Assembly: GCA_900753975.1 (NCBI GenBank)
Contig: CAAEBC010000038.1
Span: 1 to 64,000, forward strand
Direction: 5' to 3'
Source: Clostridia bacterium
GTDB taxonomy: Bacteria > Bacillota > Clostridia > TANB77 > UBA1234
Length of the DNA: 64,000 bases
The translations under genes were made by a program, and so were the position numbers. Below, piece after piece: positions 7,714-16,907 of the stretch. Position 1 is the stretch's first letter, and each line of letters begins with the position of its first letter. The notes under the pieces are model-generated. The model saw nothing but the letters and a program-made list of their open reading frames with translations. It did not search any database and had not been told where the DNA came from.

Positions 7714-9387
7714 ATGGCGGAATTGCATTTTAAGGATTTGAGAGATATGCTTTCTCAAACAGAGAAAAAATACTCTGATGAAATTGCTTTTAAAATGAAA
7801 TATAGAAATGAAGTTGTGGGTATAAAATACTCGAAATTTATAGAGGATATTAAGTGCTTAGGCTCTTATTTCACAACATTAAATTTAGAAAATAAAAGAA
7901 TAGGTATTTTCTCAGAAAATAGATACGAGTGGAATGTATCATATTTGGCTACGGCAACTTCTAATATGGTTGTTGTTCCAATAGATAAGGCACTTCCAGA
8001 AAACGAGTTCTTATCTTTGGTTCAAAGAGCTCAAGTAGAGGTTTTGATATATGATAAAAAACATTCGCCATTTGTGCAAAAATTGGTTGAAAGTTCGAAT
8101 TCACCTGTTAAATATTATATTGGTATGGATGATGACTTTAATCAAAAAATTGACGAAGGTAGAATTATTTTAGGAAGAAAAGATAATAAATATAATAAAA
8201 TTAAAATAGAAAATGATAAGCCAAAGTTTATGCTTTTCACATCTGGTACTACATCTACATCTAAATGTGTACTTCTTTCACACAGAAATATTTGTAGTAA
8301 CATCGAAGGAATTGCAGACGCCTTGGACGTAACTAAAGATGATACACTTTTATCTTTTTTACCTGCACATCACACTTTTGAATGTACTGCTGGATTTTTA
8401 TATCCAGTATCTGTTGGTGCTAAAATTGCTTTTTGTGAAGGTTTAAGACACATGGTTGATAACATGAAAGATTTTGAAGTTTCAGCTATGATAAGTGTGC
8501 CACTTCTTTATGAGGGCATCTACAAAAAGCTTTGGAAACAAATTGTTAAATCTAAAAAAGAAAAGCAAGTAAAAGTTGCTTTAAAGGCAAGCGAGGCATT
8601 ATTAAAAGTTGGTGTAGATATGAGAATGCAACTTTTTAAACAAGTTCATGAAGCTCTTGGTGGAAAAATGAGGCTTTTAGTAAGTGGTGCTGCTGCAATT
8701 ACGCCAGAAGTTGCCAAAGGGTACAATGACTTTGGTTTCACAATGTATCAAGGATACGGATTAACTGAAACGTCACCTGTTGTTGCTGTTGAAAAAGTTG
8801 ATCATGTAAAAAACGGTTCTGTTGGTGTGCCTCTTAAGAAAATTGAAGTTAAAATCGATGAACCAGATGATACTGGAATAGGCGAGATAATGGTAAAAGG
8901 TCCGTCTGTTATGCTTGGATATTATAATGATGAAAAAGCAACAAATAAAGTTTTAGAACATGGTTGGTTTAGAACAGGCGATTTAGGTAGAATAGATGAG
9001 GGCGGATACATTTTCATAACAGGAAGAAAGAAAGATGTAATTGTCTTAAAAAATGGTAAAAATGTATTTCCAGATGAGCTAGAAATTTTAGTTAATAAAC
9101 TTCCTTGCGTTAAAGAATCTTTAGTTTACGGCTATACACTAGAAGACGGAGACGTCGAAATAAGAGCGAAAATTGTTTATGATAAAGATGAATTTGTACA
9201 AGAAATAGGCATTATGCAAGATGAAGAAATGTATGAAATGTATATGAAAAAAATAAAAGAATTAAATAAGAAAATGCCTACGTATAAATATATAAGAAAT
9301 CTTATCATTACAGATGAACCACTTATAAAGACGACTACAAATAAAGTTAAAAGGCAAGAGGAACTAAAGAAAATATTAGGCAAATAA
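7714..9387 (+). CDS. AMP-dependent acyl-CoA synthetase/ligase (long-chain acyl-CoA synthetase-like)
   Basis: A 557-residue ANL-superfamily enzyme that should adenylate a carboxylic (probably fatty) acid and transfer it to CoA or another thiol. Motifs in order: LFTSGTTSTSKCVLLSHRN (ATP/AMP-binding P-loop), YQGYGLTETSP (adenylate-binding), GWFRTGDLGRIDEGGYIFITGRKKD (hinge) and the C-terminal lysine region (TTTNKVKRQEEL). Start ATG 7714 follows GGAGG at 7700-7704; the TTG at 7708 is too close to it. A clear paralogue lies at 50432-52159 on the other strand. No acyl carrier or beta-oxidation gene is adjacent, so the substrate is not shown by context. Confidence 0.88.
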   Translation: MAELHFKDLRDMLSQTEKKYSDEIAFKMKYRNEVVGIKYSKFIEDIKCLGSYFTTLNLENKRIGIFSENRYEWNVSYLATATSNMVVVPIDKALPENEFLSLVQRAQVEVLIYDKKHSPFVQKLVESSNSPVKYYIGMDDDFNQKIDEGRIILGRKDNKYNKIKIENDKPKFMLFTSGTTSTSKCVLLSHRNICSNIEGIADALDVTKDDTLLSFLPAHHTFECTAGFLYPVSVGAKIAFCEGLRHMVDNMKDFEVSAMISVPLLYEGIYKKLWKQIVKSKKEKQVKVALKASEALLKVGVDMRMQLFKQVHEALGGKMRLLVSGAAAITPEVAKGYNDFGFTMYQGYGLTETSPVVAVEKVDHVKNGSVGVPLKKIEVKIDEPDDTGIGEIMVKGPSVMLGYYNDEKATNKVLEHGWFRTGDLGRIDEGGYIFITGRKKDVIVLKNGKNVFPDELEILVNKLPCVKESLVYGYTLEDGDVEIRAKIVYDKDEFVQEIGIMQDEEMYEMYMKKIKELNKKMPTYKYIRNLIITDEPLIKTTTNKVKRQEELKKILGK

Positions 9388-9472
9388 ATTTAAATAAATA
9401 ACCTCTTTTTCTCAAATACTATAATTAGCTGCTGTGTAATATTATTGTAACATAAACTTAATAATACTGTAA

Positions 9473-9501
9473 TTGTAAAAAAAAGTTGAAAAATGTATAA
9501 T
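9473..9501 (+). promoter_or_regulatory. Sigma-A promoter of the unknown gene at 9567
   Basis: TTGTAA (9473-9478), 17-bp spacer, TATAAT (9496-9501). Confidence 0.65.
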
Positions 9502-9528
9502 TAACATAGTAGATTAACTAAAGAGAAA

Positions 9529-9562
9529 GGGAGGTTTCTTAGGTAACAGCAAATTACCTAGG
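9529..9562 (+). promoter_or_regulatory. Shine-Dalgarno site followed by a hairpin before the start codon
   Basis: A consensus GGGAGG (9529-9534) lies 32 bases before GTG 9567, too far for normal initiation. Between them a 9-bp stem (9538-9546 with 9554-9562, loop of 7) can form. Folding removes 25 bases and leaves a spacing of 7, which is optimal. A weaker AGGT (9560-9563) could alternatively serve ATG 9573. Confidence 0.5.
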
Positions 9563-9566
9563 TAAA

Positions 9567-10334
9567 GTGCGTATGGATACAAATACAGTTGATGTAAAAG
9601 CAGTTGAACTACAAAGACAAGTTCAAAAGCTTGAAAAATTAGAAAAGATGATTAATCCAAATAGTAAAAAATCACTTATTTTGTGGGAAGAAGATGACAG
9701 CTTCAAATCACTTATTTTTGGCATTGTTGAATATGCTAAAACATGTGATACAGAAGAAGCTTTTCCTGTAGAATTATTAGATAAATTAAATGCATTAGAT
9801 AGTGACGTTAAGACTCAAATTATTGCGGGAAAGGAAAAAATAGAGTCTTTAAACGAACAAGCAAATAAAAACTTAGAACTAAGCAGACTTTTGTCTACAA
9901 TATATATATCTGCAATGGCAGCCAATCCTTTAGATGAGTACGAAGAAGCGATTGCAAACAATCCAGAAATTACTGGAATGAAAGAATATTTACAAGCAAT
10001 AGCTACTTGCGTATCAAATTCTGAAGAATATGTTAAAGCCGAAAAAACAATAAAATCTAAAATTAGCAATTTAGAAAATAGTGTTCATATAACTATAGAT
10101 TTGGAAAGAACAACAAGCAAATCAGGAGCACTTGAGTATATTGCAAAAGAAATAGAACCAGCAATAAAAAGACTTCAAACTCTATACGATGAAAAATATT
10201 CTACAGTTGCAGATGGCGACGAAGACGTAGAAATGTCACTTGCACTTAGAAAAACCCTTAGAGAAAAAGTTTACGATGCTGTTATCAAACCATTTGCTTC
10301 ATTATTTAAATGGAAAAAGAAAGCTAAAAATTAA
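9567..10334 (+). CDS. Unknown alpha-helical cytoplasmic protein
   Basis: A 255-residue protein (253 if started at ATG 9573) that I do not recognise. It is rich in Glu, Lys, Leu and Ala, with heptad-like stretches near residues 8-30 and 85-105, so coiled-coil segments are likely. No signal peptide or membrane segment. The C-terminus is basic and aromatic (SLFKWKKKAKN), possibly a membrane- or nucleic-acid-contacting tail. Monocistronic, with its own promoter and a strong terminator. Start choice depends on the hairpin described at 9529-9562. Nothing in the neighbours (acyl ligase, mutS2) points to a function. Confidence 0.75.
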   Translation: MRMDTNTVDVKAVELQRQVQKLEKLEKMINPNSKKSLILWEEDDSFKSLIFGIVEYAKTCDTEEAFPVELLDKLNALDSDVKTQIIAGKEKIESLNEQANKNLELSRLLSTIYISAMAANPLDEYEEAIANNPEITGMKEYLQAIATCVSNSEEYVKAEKTIKSKISNLENSVHITIDLERTTSKSGALEYIAKEIEPAIKRLQTLYDEKYSTVADGDEDVEMSLALRKTLREKVYDAVIKPFASLFKWKKKAKN

Positions 10335-10346
10335 TTTTGTCTATAC

Positions 10347-10385
10347 AAAAAAGATTGCAAACCCAAAGGTTTGCAATCTTTTTTT
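10347..10385 (+). terminator. Intrinsic terminator
   Basis: Near-perfect stem, AAAGATTGCAAACC with GGTTTGCAATCTTT, followed by a T run. Confidence 0.92.
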
Positions 10386-10396
10386 ATTGTGGTCAG

Positions 10397-10524
10397 AAAA
10401 TATATTGAGGTATGATAATACTTTTAGTAGCGTTTTTTGTCAAGGTGGAGATTGCGAAGCAATACTACCTTGACAAAACCTAGCGGATAAAAGTTTTATC
10501 ATACCTTAGCACATATATATTTTG
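10397..10524. repeat. Long imperfect palindrome between convergent genes
   Basis: About 60-base arms pair around the centre ATTGC-GAA-GCAAT (10451-10463), with matching blocks CAAGGT/ACCTTG, GGTATGATAA/TTATCATACC and AAAATATAT/ATATATTTT. It fills the whole gap between the terminator at 10347-10385 and the mutS2 stop. It could act as a bidirectional terminator or be a miniature mobile element. Confidence 0.6.
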
Positions 10525-10528
10525 GGGT

Positions 10529-12898
10529 TTATTTGAGTATAGCAATAGTAACTCCAGAGTCGCCTTCACCATACACCCCTAATCTAAACTCACTTACATG
10601 TGGATTAGATTTCAAATACGATTGAACTCCTTTTCTTAAAAGTCCTGTACCTTTTCCATGCACAATTCGTATTTCGTGCAAACCAGAAAGGTAAGCATCA
10701 TCTATATATTTTTCTAACACAGCTGTAGCTTCGTCGACAGTCATTCCAAGTAAATTTATTTCTGTAGAAATATTTTGAGATTTTTTAACACTAGTTCTAT
10801 TTCTTTGAGCAGTATTTTTATTAGTTAAATTTCGCTTTGGTTTTTCTATATTTGAAATGTGCATTGTTAGTTTTATAAGTCCAGATTGTACAACGACATT
10901 TCCGTTTTTATCTGGAAGAGACACTACTGTTACATTTTGGTCTATAGTAGGAACATACACTTCCATACCTTTAAGAATTTCAGATACTTTAAGCGAATTT
11001 GAAGTGCTTTCTTTTGGAGCTAATAAATCTTTTTGTATCTCAGAAATACTCTTTTTAATTTTTTGTCTATTTTCTTCAGCTTTTTTATATTGGTCTTTTG
11101 AAGAAGTAGTTTTAATTTCTATTAAGTCTTTTATTATTTGATTTGCTTCTTCTTCAGCATTTAAAAGAATATCTCTAGCTTCGATTTTTGCTTTAGTTAA
11201 AATATCCGCTTTCTTTTGCAATATATCATCTTTAGTTTTTTGAGCAGTTTCTTTGATTGTTTTAGCTTCGTATAGCATCTTATCAGATAGTTCTTTTTGC
11301 TCTTTTATAGCTTTTTTATCTTGTTCGATATTTGTTAGGATATCTTCAAACTTAACATTCTCTTCACTGATATAAGCACTTGCGTCACCTAGAATTTTAT
11401 CTGATAATCCCAACTTTTTAGAAATTAGAAAGGCATTACTGCGACCTGGTACACCAATTAAAAGTTTATATGTTGGTGTAAGTTTTTCAAAATCAAATTC
11501 ACAGCAAGCATTTTCCATTCCGTTTTTTTGCATTGCAAAAGTTTTTAACTCACTATAGTGGGTGGTAGCAATAGTTCTACAATCAAAATCGTGTAAATAG
11601 CTTAAGATTGCTCTAGCAAGTGCACTTCCTTCAACGGGGTCTGTACCAGAACCAAGCTCATCTATTAAAACTAAATCTTTTTTGGTTATATTGTCTGTGA
11701 TGTTAACTATGTTTGTCATGTGAGCAGAAAATGTACTAAGTGATTGTTCAATACTTTGCTCGTCGCCAATATCTGTGTAAACGTTATCAAAAACAGAAAT
11801 CTCAGAGCTTTCACTTGCAGGAATATGTAATCCAGCTTCTGTCATTAAAGTAAGCAGACCGACAGTCTTTAATGTTACCGTTTTGCCGCCTGTATTTGGA
11901 CCAGTAATTACTAAACAATTAAATTTATCGCCAAGCCATACATCAATAGGGACAACTGTTTTAGGATTTAGTAGTGGATGTTTTGCCTTTTTTAAATTTA
12001 TATAGCCTCTGTCATTTAATTTTGGCATAAATGCATCCATATCAAATGCAAGCTTTGCTTTTGCAAATGCAAAATCTATTTTACCAATTAAAATAGTATT
12101 TTCTTGTAGTTCGTTTGTAATAGGGCTTACCATTTGAGATAGAAGAGCTAAAATACGTTCTATTTCAGTTTTTTCTTTTAATTGTAATTCTTTAATTTCA
12201 TTATTTATATTAAAAATAGAAGTTGGCTCTATAAATATTGTGCTACCAGATGCAGAAGAGTCATGCACTAAGCCGTTTATTTCATTTTTGTATTCTTGTT
12301 TTACTGGAATTACATATCTTCCATTTCTAAAAGTAACAACAGCATCTTGTAAGTATTTTGAAGTAGAAGAAGAGTGTATAAGATTATTTAGTTTGTCTTT
12401 GATTTTATTTTCTGCATCATGAATTTGCTTTCTAATTTTATGCAGCATAGGACTTGCGTAATCATCTAATTCAGTATCTGTTTTTATACATCTAAAGATT
12501 TCGCTTTCAAGATTTCTATTTGTATAGATTGCTTCAAAATAGTTATTTAATATTTCTATGCCATCTATATCGTCGTTTTTATAATATTCTTTTATCTCTC
12601 TTGAAATTTTTAAAGTTGTTGCTACAGTAAGTAGCTCTTCAATATTTAAAACCCCACCAACATTTAGTTTGTTAATAATATTTTCTAAATTTGCGATAGG
12701 CGAGAGTGGTACACTATTTTTTCTTAAACTAAAAGAACAAGCTTCTTTTGTTTCTGTTTGAAGCATTTGCACAGTTTCTATATGGTTACTTGGTAATAGT
12801 TTTTCGGCAATTTCTTTGCCTATATATGTTACACAGTTTGATGACAATAAGCTTATTATTTTGTTATATTCCAAATTTTTTAAAGTTCTATTTTGCAT
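10529..12898 (-). CDS. mutS2: Endonuclease MutS2
   Basis: A 789-residue DNA-structure-binding ATPase with a nuclease domain, the usual MutS2 length. In other bacteria it suppresses homologous recombination or rescues stalled ribosomes. Central P-loop ITGPNTGGKTVTLKTVG, then Walker B region DLVLIDELGSGTDPVEGSALARAIL. A long charged coiled coil (about residues 510-640) follows, then a C-terminal Smr nuclease domain (EINLLGMTVDEA ... RIVHGKGTGLLRKGV). The start CAT at 12896-12898 (minus) is preceded by AAAGGA. Upstream on the minus strand TTGATT and TAATAA can be read as a promoter (about 16 bp apart). Transcribed against the neighbouring genes on both sides. Confidence 0.95.
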   Translation of the reverse strand: MQNRTLKNLEYNKIISLLSSNCVTYIGKEIAEKLLPSNHIETVQMLQTETKEACSFSLRKNSVPLSPIANLENIINKLNVGGVLNIEELLTVATTLKISREIKEYYKNDDIDGIEILNNYFEAIYTNRNLESEIFRCIKTDTELDDYASPMLHKIRKQIHDAENKIKDKLNNLIHSSSTSKYLQDAVVTFRNGRYVIPVKQEYKNEINGLVHDSSASGSTIFIEPTSIFNINNEIKELQLKEKTEIERILALLSQMVSPITNELQENTILIGKIDFAFAKAKLAFDMDAFMPKLNDRGYINLKKAKHPLLNPKTVVPIDVWLGDKFNCLVITGPNTGGKTVTLKTVGLLTLMTEAGLHIPASESSEISVFDNVYTDIGDEQSIEQSLSTFSAHMTNIVNITDNITKKDLVLIDELGSGTDPVEGSALARAILSYLHDFDCRTIATTHYSELKTFAMQKNGMENACCEFDFEKLTPTYKLLIGVPGRSNAFLISKKLGLSDKILGDASAYISEENVKFEDILTNIEQDKKAIKEQKELSDKMLYEAKTIKETAQKTKDDILQKKADILTKAKIEARDILLNAEEEANQIIKDLIEIKTTSSKDQYKKAEENRQKIKKSISEIQKDLLAPKESTSNSLKVSEILKGMEVYVPTIDQNVTVVSLPDKNGNVVVQSGLIKLTMHISNIEKPKRNLTNKNTAQRNRTSVKKSQNISTEINLLGMTVDEATAVLEKYIDDAYLSGLHEIRIVHGKGTGLLRKGVQSYLKSNPHVSEFRLGVYGEGDSGVTIAILK

Positions 12899-12972
12899 TT
12901 TAAGTTCCTTTCAAAATAAATTATTTTAGCATTATTATTACACAAAAATGCCTAAAAATCAATAGCATGGGC

Positions 12973-13002
12973 TTGACTAAATAGGAAGGTCTATGCTAAA
13001 AT
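12973..13002 (+). promoter_or_regulatory. Sigma-A promoter of the small orphan gene
   Basis: TTGACT (12973-12978), 18-bp spacer ending in TGC (extended -10), TAAAAT (12997-13002). Confidence 0.7.
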
Positions 13003-13059
13003 ATGGGCGAAAAGGGTATCTATGATCTTCGGACTTTAATTAAGGGAGGATGGTATCTA

Positions 13060-13494
13060 ATGGGTAAAAGCAAGATGACTGCTGAGGAAAAACTCATTAA
13101 CATTTTGTTTGAAAATTGTTATGAAAAGCCGTTACCTAGAGAAGATGATGAGTTGTTTTTCGTCTTAGTTGGCATTGATCTAGCAAAGAACTCTTGCAAA
13201 TTCGCAAAAAGAGTTATGGATACACAAACTTTTAGCTTGCAGTCTGAACTTGAAAAGAGACGTAATGAGCAAAAGATTAAGATGCTTTCTGAATGTTATC
13301 AGAATTTCATGGAATACGTCTGTGAAGTTAAGGGATTTCCGAAGAAAGATAGGGCAGAACTTTACGGTAATTGGTATAGAATGATGATAAAGAAATATGA
13401 AGAGAACCAAAAAGTATGGTATAAACGTATAAAAGAAGAGACATATTACGTTTTGGCTGTTAATGATATGCAGATGCAAAAAATGGGTATATAG
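13060..13494 (+). CDS. Small orphan protein
   Basis: A 144-residue charged soluble protein that I do not recognise. ATG 13060 is chosen because GGGAGGA (13044-13050) fits it; the open frame reaches back to 13003, but that lies on the promoter's start point. It is rich in Lys, Glu, Met and Tyr and predicted mostly helical (SELEKRRNEQKIKMLSECYQNF; YGNWYRMMIKKYEENQKVWYKRI). No export signal. Single-gene transcription unit between mutS2 and the SPFH/NfeD pair, with its own promoter and a bidirectional terminator, the same architecture as the orphan genes at 5218 and 5851. Confidence 0.75.
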   Translation: MGKSKMTAEEKLINILFENCYEKPLPREDDELFFVLVGIDLAKNSCKFAKRVMDTQTFSLQSELEKRRNEQKIKMLSECYQNFMEYVCEVKGFPKKDRAELYGNWYRMMIKKYEENQKVWYKRIKEETYYVLAVNDMQMQKMGI

Positions 13495-13529
13495 AAAAAA
13501 GAACTTCCGAATTTGGAAGTTCTTTTTTT
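13495..13529. terminator. Bidirectional intrinsic terminator
   Basis: Stem AAAGAACTTCC/GGAAGTTCTTT with A run on one side and T run on the other. Serves the orphan gene (+) and the SPFH gene (-), whose stop is at 13532. Confidence 0.9.
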
Positions 13530-13531
13530 GA

Positions 13532-14464
13532 CTATTCTTTTGTAATTTCTTTTAAAGTACCAAGTCCTGCAAGAGTGTTTGTAGCATCGAAAGGAATAAA
13601 CACTTTGTTTGCACTACCGTTTGCAACTTTTTCTAATGCTTCCAAAGTTTTAATTGCAACTAGTTTGTCATCCGGATTTGAAGCTTTTATAGCACCATAT
13701 ACGTATTCGATTTCTTTTGCTTTAGCTTGTGCTAATTTTTCAATAGCTTCAGCCTCACCGGCAGCTTGAAGGATGGTAGATTGTCTAGCACCTTCAGCTC
13801 TTCTAATTTCAGCTTCTCTGTCAGCATCTGCATCAAGAATTCTTGCTTCTTTTTGACCTTCTGCGATAGTAATAGCAGATTGCTTTTCACCTTCAGCTTG
13901 AAGGATTGCAGCTCTTTTTGTTCTTTCAGCATTCATTTGTTTTTCCATTGCTTCTCTAATATCCTTTGGAGGATCGATGTCTTTTATTTCTACACGATTA
14001 ACTTTACAACCCCATTTGTCTGTAGCTTCATCAAGGATTTGACGAAGTTGGAAGTTGATTTGTTCTCTTGAACTAAATGTGCTATCTAAGTCCATCTTAC
14101 CAACAACGTCACGGATTGTGGTTGTTGTAAGGTATCTGATACCGTTTTGTAAATTTTCAATTTCATAAACAGCTTTTTTAGCATCTGTTATTTGGAAGAA
14201 TACAACTGTATCAATTCTAATTGTAACGTTATCTTTTGTGATAACACTTTGTGGTTGAACGTCCATTGTTTGTTCTTTCAAGCTAACTGTTGCACGAACT
14301 CTATCTAAAAATGGAACGATAATATTTAATCCTGCTGTAGCAGTTTTTAAATATCTACCAACTCTTTCGATAATCATTACTTCTGATTGAGTAACTACTT
14401 TAAATGATTTAATTGCAACTATTAAGATAATTATTATTGCTATAATAAAAAACGTTGGTCCCAT
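13532..14464 (-). CDS. SPFH/band-7 (stomatin-like) membrane protein
   Basis: A 310-residue membrane-anchored scaffold of the stomatin/QmcA type. Residues about 4-22 form one hydrophobic anchor. The SPFH domain follows (SEVMIIERVGRYLKTATAGLNIIVPFLDRV, then KDNVTIRIDTVVFFQITDAKKAVYEI). The C-terminal half is a long Ala/Glu-rich coiled coil (about 190-255: ILQAEGEKQSAITIAEGQKEA) that drives oligomerisation. An AAGGAGG site precedes ATG at 14464. It lies 29 bases downstream of an NfeD gene; this NfeD-SPFH pairing is conserved in many bacteria and thought to organise membrane microdomains or assist membrane proteolysis. Confidence 0.92.
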   Translation of the reverse strand: MGPTFFIIAIIIILIVAIKSFKVVTQSEVMIIERVGRYLKTATAGLNIIVPFLDRVRATVSLKEQTMDVQPQSVITKDNVTIRIDTVVFFQITDAKKAVYEIENLQNGIRYLTTTTIRDVVGKMDLDSTFSSREQINFQLRQILDEATDKWGCKVNRVEIKDIDPPKDIREAMEKQMNAERTKRAAILQAEGEKQSAITIAEGQKEARILDADADREAEIRRAEGARQSTILQAAGEAEAIEKLAQAKAKEIEYVYGAIKASNPDDKLVAIKTLEALEKVANGSANKVFIPFDATNTLAGLGTLKEITKE

Positions 14465-14493
14465 AGGTTTAAACCTCCTTAAAATTTTAAATT

Positions 14494-14925
14494 TTATACT
14501 TTTTTAACAACTGTTTTAACTCCATCAATTCTAAGTATTTCAACTGTCGAACCTTCTGGAATAATCTCATCATCTTCATCTTCTGTTTTAGCAGACCAAA
14601 TGTCTCCATCGATTTTTATCTGACCTTCTCCTTTTATATTATTTATTGCGTAAGAAACGGTAGCCTTTTTACCAATGATAGAGTACACATTAGTAGGAGT
14701 TGTTTTTGGCTCTACTTTTTTTGCAAACTTTCTTGTGCAAAGTACTAGAATAGTTGATGAAATAGCAAATGTGGCTATTTGAATTAAAAAATTGTCACAG
14801 AAGAAACTTAAGCACATAGAGATTAATGCACCAACTCCATACCAAAATACAAGAAAGCCTTCTGTAGCAATTTCAATTATAAAACATATACCAGCAAGTA
14901 TAAGCCACCATGTCCATATTTCCAT
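14494..14925 (-). CDS. NfeD family membrane protein
   Basis: A 143-residue short-type NfeD. Hydrophobic segments at about residues 5-22, 24-42 and 45-65 are followed by a C-terminal OB-fold-like domain (KKATVSYAINNIKGEGQIKIDGDIWSAK ... GSTVEILRIDGVKTVVKKV). ATG 14925 is chosen because AAGGAGGGG lies just upstream on the minus strand; a longer frame reaching 14958 would place that site inside the coding region. First gene of the two-gene nfeD-SPFH operon. It lacks the ClpP-like protease domain of long NfeD proteins, as usual for the short partner of an SPFH protein. Confidence 0.9.
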   Translation of the reverse strand: MEIWTWWLILAGICFIIEIATEGFLVFWYGVGALISMCLSFFCDNFLIQIATFAISSTILVLCTRKFAKKVEPKTTPTNVYSIIGKKATVSYAINNIKGEGQIKIDGDIWSAKTEDEDDEIIPEGSTVEILRIDGVKTVVKKV

Positions 14926-15024
14926 TTTTTCCCCTCCTTTTTCGTGTAATATACACACAATAAAATTATATAATAAACTATTAAAAAAAGAAATAGAAAG
15001 TTTATAAAAAATATATTTATTTTA

Positions 15025-15053
15025 TTGATTTAATGTAAGTTTTTGTATATCAT
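15025..15053 (+). promoter_or_regulatory. Sigma-A promoter of the GH18 gene
   Basis: TTGATT (15025-15030), 17-bp spacer, TATCAT (15048-15053). Confidence 0.65.
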
Positions 15054-15087
15054 TTAAGTATAAATTTAAGGAGGTACGAAAAGCAAT

Positions 15088-16767
15088 ATGAAAAACATTT
15101 TACTTATAAAAAATATTATAATAATAGTTATAACACTATTTATAGCAATATTTATATTTAAAACAGCTCCTTATTATGAGCCTAGAGAAAAATTTGAAGA
15201 AGGAGTTACGAGGCTTGTTGTAGACAGCAAAGATATTACTAATTCAATAAAAAATAATGTTTTTGTTGAAGATGATGTAATAATGATGCCAAGTAGCCTT
15301 GCAATAAAATATTTTAATATTTATGTATATTATGATGAACCGTATGATACAGCCATCATAACTTCAGCAACAGATGTTGGTAAAGTTAAGCTTGGTGAAA
15401 ATAGAATATATTTAAACGGAAATTATGAATCTTTAAAAGGCACAGTAAAAAAGATAAATGATGTTTTATATGTTCCTATAAGTTCACTTGATAAATTTTA
15501 TGATGCAACAGTTTATTTTGACGAAAAAGTAATTGTAACTACAACTGATGGTTGGGAAAGAATACATACAGTAAAAGTTTCTGAAAAAGAAAAATTAAAA
15601 TCATATAAAAAAGAACTATCTAGAACGACTGGAATTGCAGAGAAAGACGAGCTTTTATATCTTTTTGACGAACAAACAATCAGTGGTGATTACATAGTTG
15701 CTAGAAATGAAAGAGGCGATATAGGATATATAAAATTAGACAAAGTAAAAAATAACGAAACAGTTGCGAATTTATATACTAAACCAGATGAAGTAAAAAG
15801 AAAAGAAAAAATATCACTTGCTTGGGAGTATGCAGAAAACTTTACACCAGATAGAACAGGAGAAGCAAAGATAGAAGGATTAAACATTCTTTCTCCTACA
15901 TGGTTATATTTAAGCAAAGATTATACACTAAAAACAACTACTGATAGTAATTATATAAGATGGGCAAGAAGTAGAAATTATGAGCTTTGGCCAACTTTAA
16001 AAAATGATGGAAGAAGTTTAGAAGAAGTATCGAAATTTGTAAACGATATGAAAGCAAGAGAAAGTTTTATAAATGAAGTTACATCTTATGCTGTTAAAAA
16101 CGGATTTGAAGGTGTAAACATAGATTTTGAATACATGTACAAAAAAGATAAAGATGTATTTTCAGAATTTGTAAGAGAACTTTCAGCAAACTTAAGAAGA
16201 AATAACATAATAGTTTCTGTAGACGTGACAGTTCCAGGAGGAAGTGATAATTATTCACTATGTTACGACAGACCAGCACTTGCAAAAGCAGTAGACTACA
16301 TGATGTTAATGGCTTATGACCAATACGGAACATGGTGCATAGGTACAGAAAAACATGGACCTACAGCTTCATTAGAATGGGTAGAAAGCAACTTAGAAAC
16401 AATGCTTGGATATGAGGGAGTTAGCAAAGAAAAACTAGTTTTGTGTATACCTTTTTATTATAGGTCTTGGCTTGTAAATAAAGATACAGGTAAAACAAAA
16501 ACTACGGCTACATATTATATTAAAGGAGCAAAGGATATTTTAGAAAAGTATAAAAATATCGCAGTTTGGGATGAGGTAGATGGTCAGTATTACGTAGAAA
16601 CTCCAGAAGGCACTTCTATTCGTAAAATTTGGGTAGAAAGCGAAGAGTCATTAAAGAAAAAATTAGAAGCAGCTAAGAAATACGATTTAGCCGGAATTGC
16701 TGCTTGGAGACTTGGTTATGAAAGTAGTGAAGAATGGAAAACAATAAATAATGAATACATGAAATAA
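15088..16767 (+). CDS. Membrane-anchored glycoside hydrolase family 18 protein (spore/cell-wall glycosidase-like)
   Basis: A 559-residue extracytoplasmic protein. One N-terminal hydrophobic segment (about residues 7-25) anchors or exports it. Residues about 40-145 resemble the copper-amine-oxidase N-terminal-like domain common in Clostridial envelope proteins (DDVIMMPSSLAIKYFN, NDVLYVPISSLDKFY); a small SH3-like region may follow. The GH18 barrel fills about 240-555, with the catalytic signature GFEGVNIDFEYM (DxxDxE-type, acid Glu) and MMLMAYDQYG. Relatives include YaaH/SleL cortex-lytic N-acetylglucosaminidases and YdhD-type proteins, so the substrate is likely peptidoglycan. Nearby sporulation genes in the window make a spore role possible, but nothing here proves it. 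Confidence 0.88.
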   Translation: MKNILLIKNIIIIVITLFIAIFIFKTAPYYEPREKFEEGVTRLVVDSKDITNSIKNNVFVEDDVIMMPSSLAIKYFNIYVYYDEPYDTAIITSATDVGKVKLGENRIYLNGNYESLKGTVKKINDVLYVPISSLDKFYDATVYFDEKVIVTTTDGWERIHTVKVSEKEKLKSYKKELSRTTGIAEKDELLYLFDEQTISGDYIVARNERGDIGYIKLDKVKNNETVANLYTKPDEVKRKEKISLAWEYAENFTPDRTGEAKIEGLNILSPTWLYLSKDYTLKTTTDSNYIRWARSRNYELWPTLKNDGRSLEEVSKFVNDMKARESFINEVTSYAVKNGFEGVNIDFEYMYKKDKDVFSEFVRELSANLRRNNIIVSVDVTVPGGSDNYSLCYDRPALAKAVDYMMLMAYDQYGTWCIGTEKHGPTASLEWVESNLETMLGYEGVSKEKLVLCIPFYYRSWLVNKDTGKTKTTATYYIKGAKDILEKYKNIAVWDEVDGQYYVETPEGTSIRKIWVESEESLKKKLEAAKKYDLAGIAAWRLGYESSEEWKTINNEYMK

Positions 16768-16786
16768 ATTTAGCAGTATTTTAAGA

Positions 16787-16827
16787 GACGGCGAGAAAAG
16801 GGGACGGAGGAAAATTCTCGCCGTCCC
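16787..16827. repeat. Dispersed palindromic repeat, copy 1 (short variant)
   Basis: Hairpin GACGGCGAGAA (16787-16797) with TTCTCGCCGTC (16815-16825), enclosing the family core GGGACGGAGGAAAATTCTC. Lies just after the GH18 stop and may serve as its terminator. Confidence 0.75.
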
Positions 16828-16907
16828 TTAGTTTTAATTGAAAATTAGTTATAAAGTTAAAGGGGAGATAATATATTTAGATTAGATTTTAAAAGGAGGA
16901 ATTAAAT

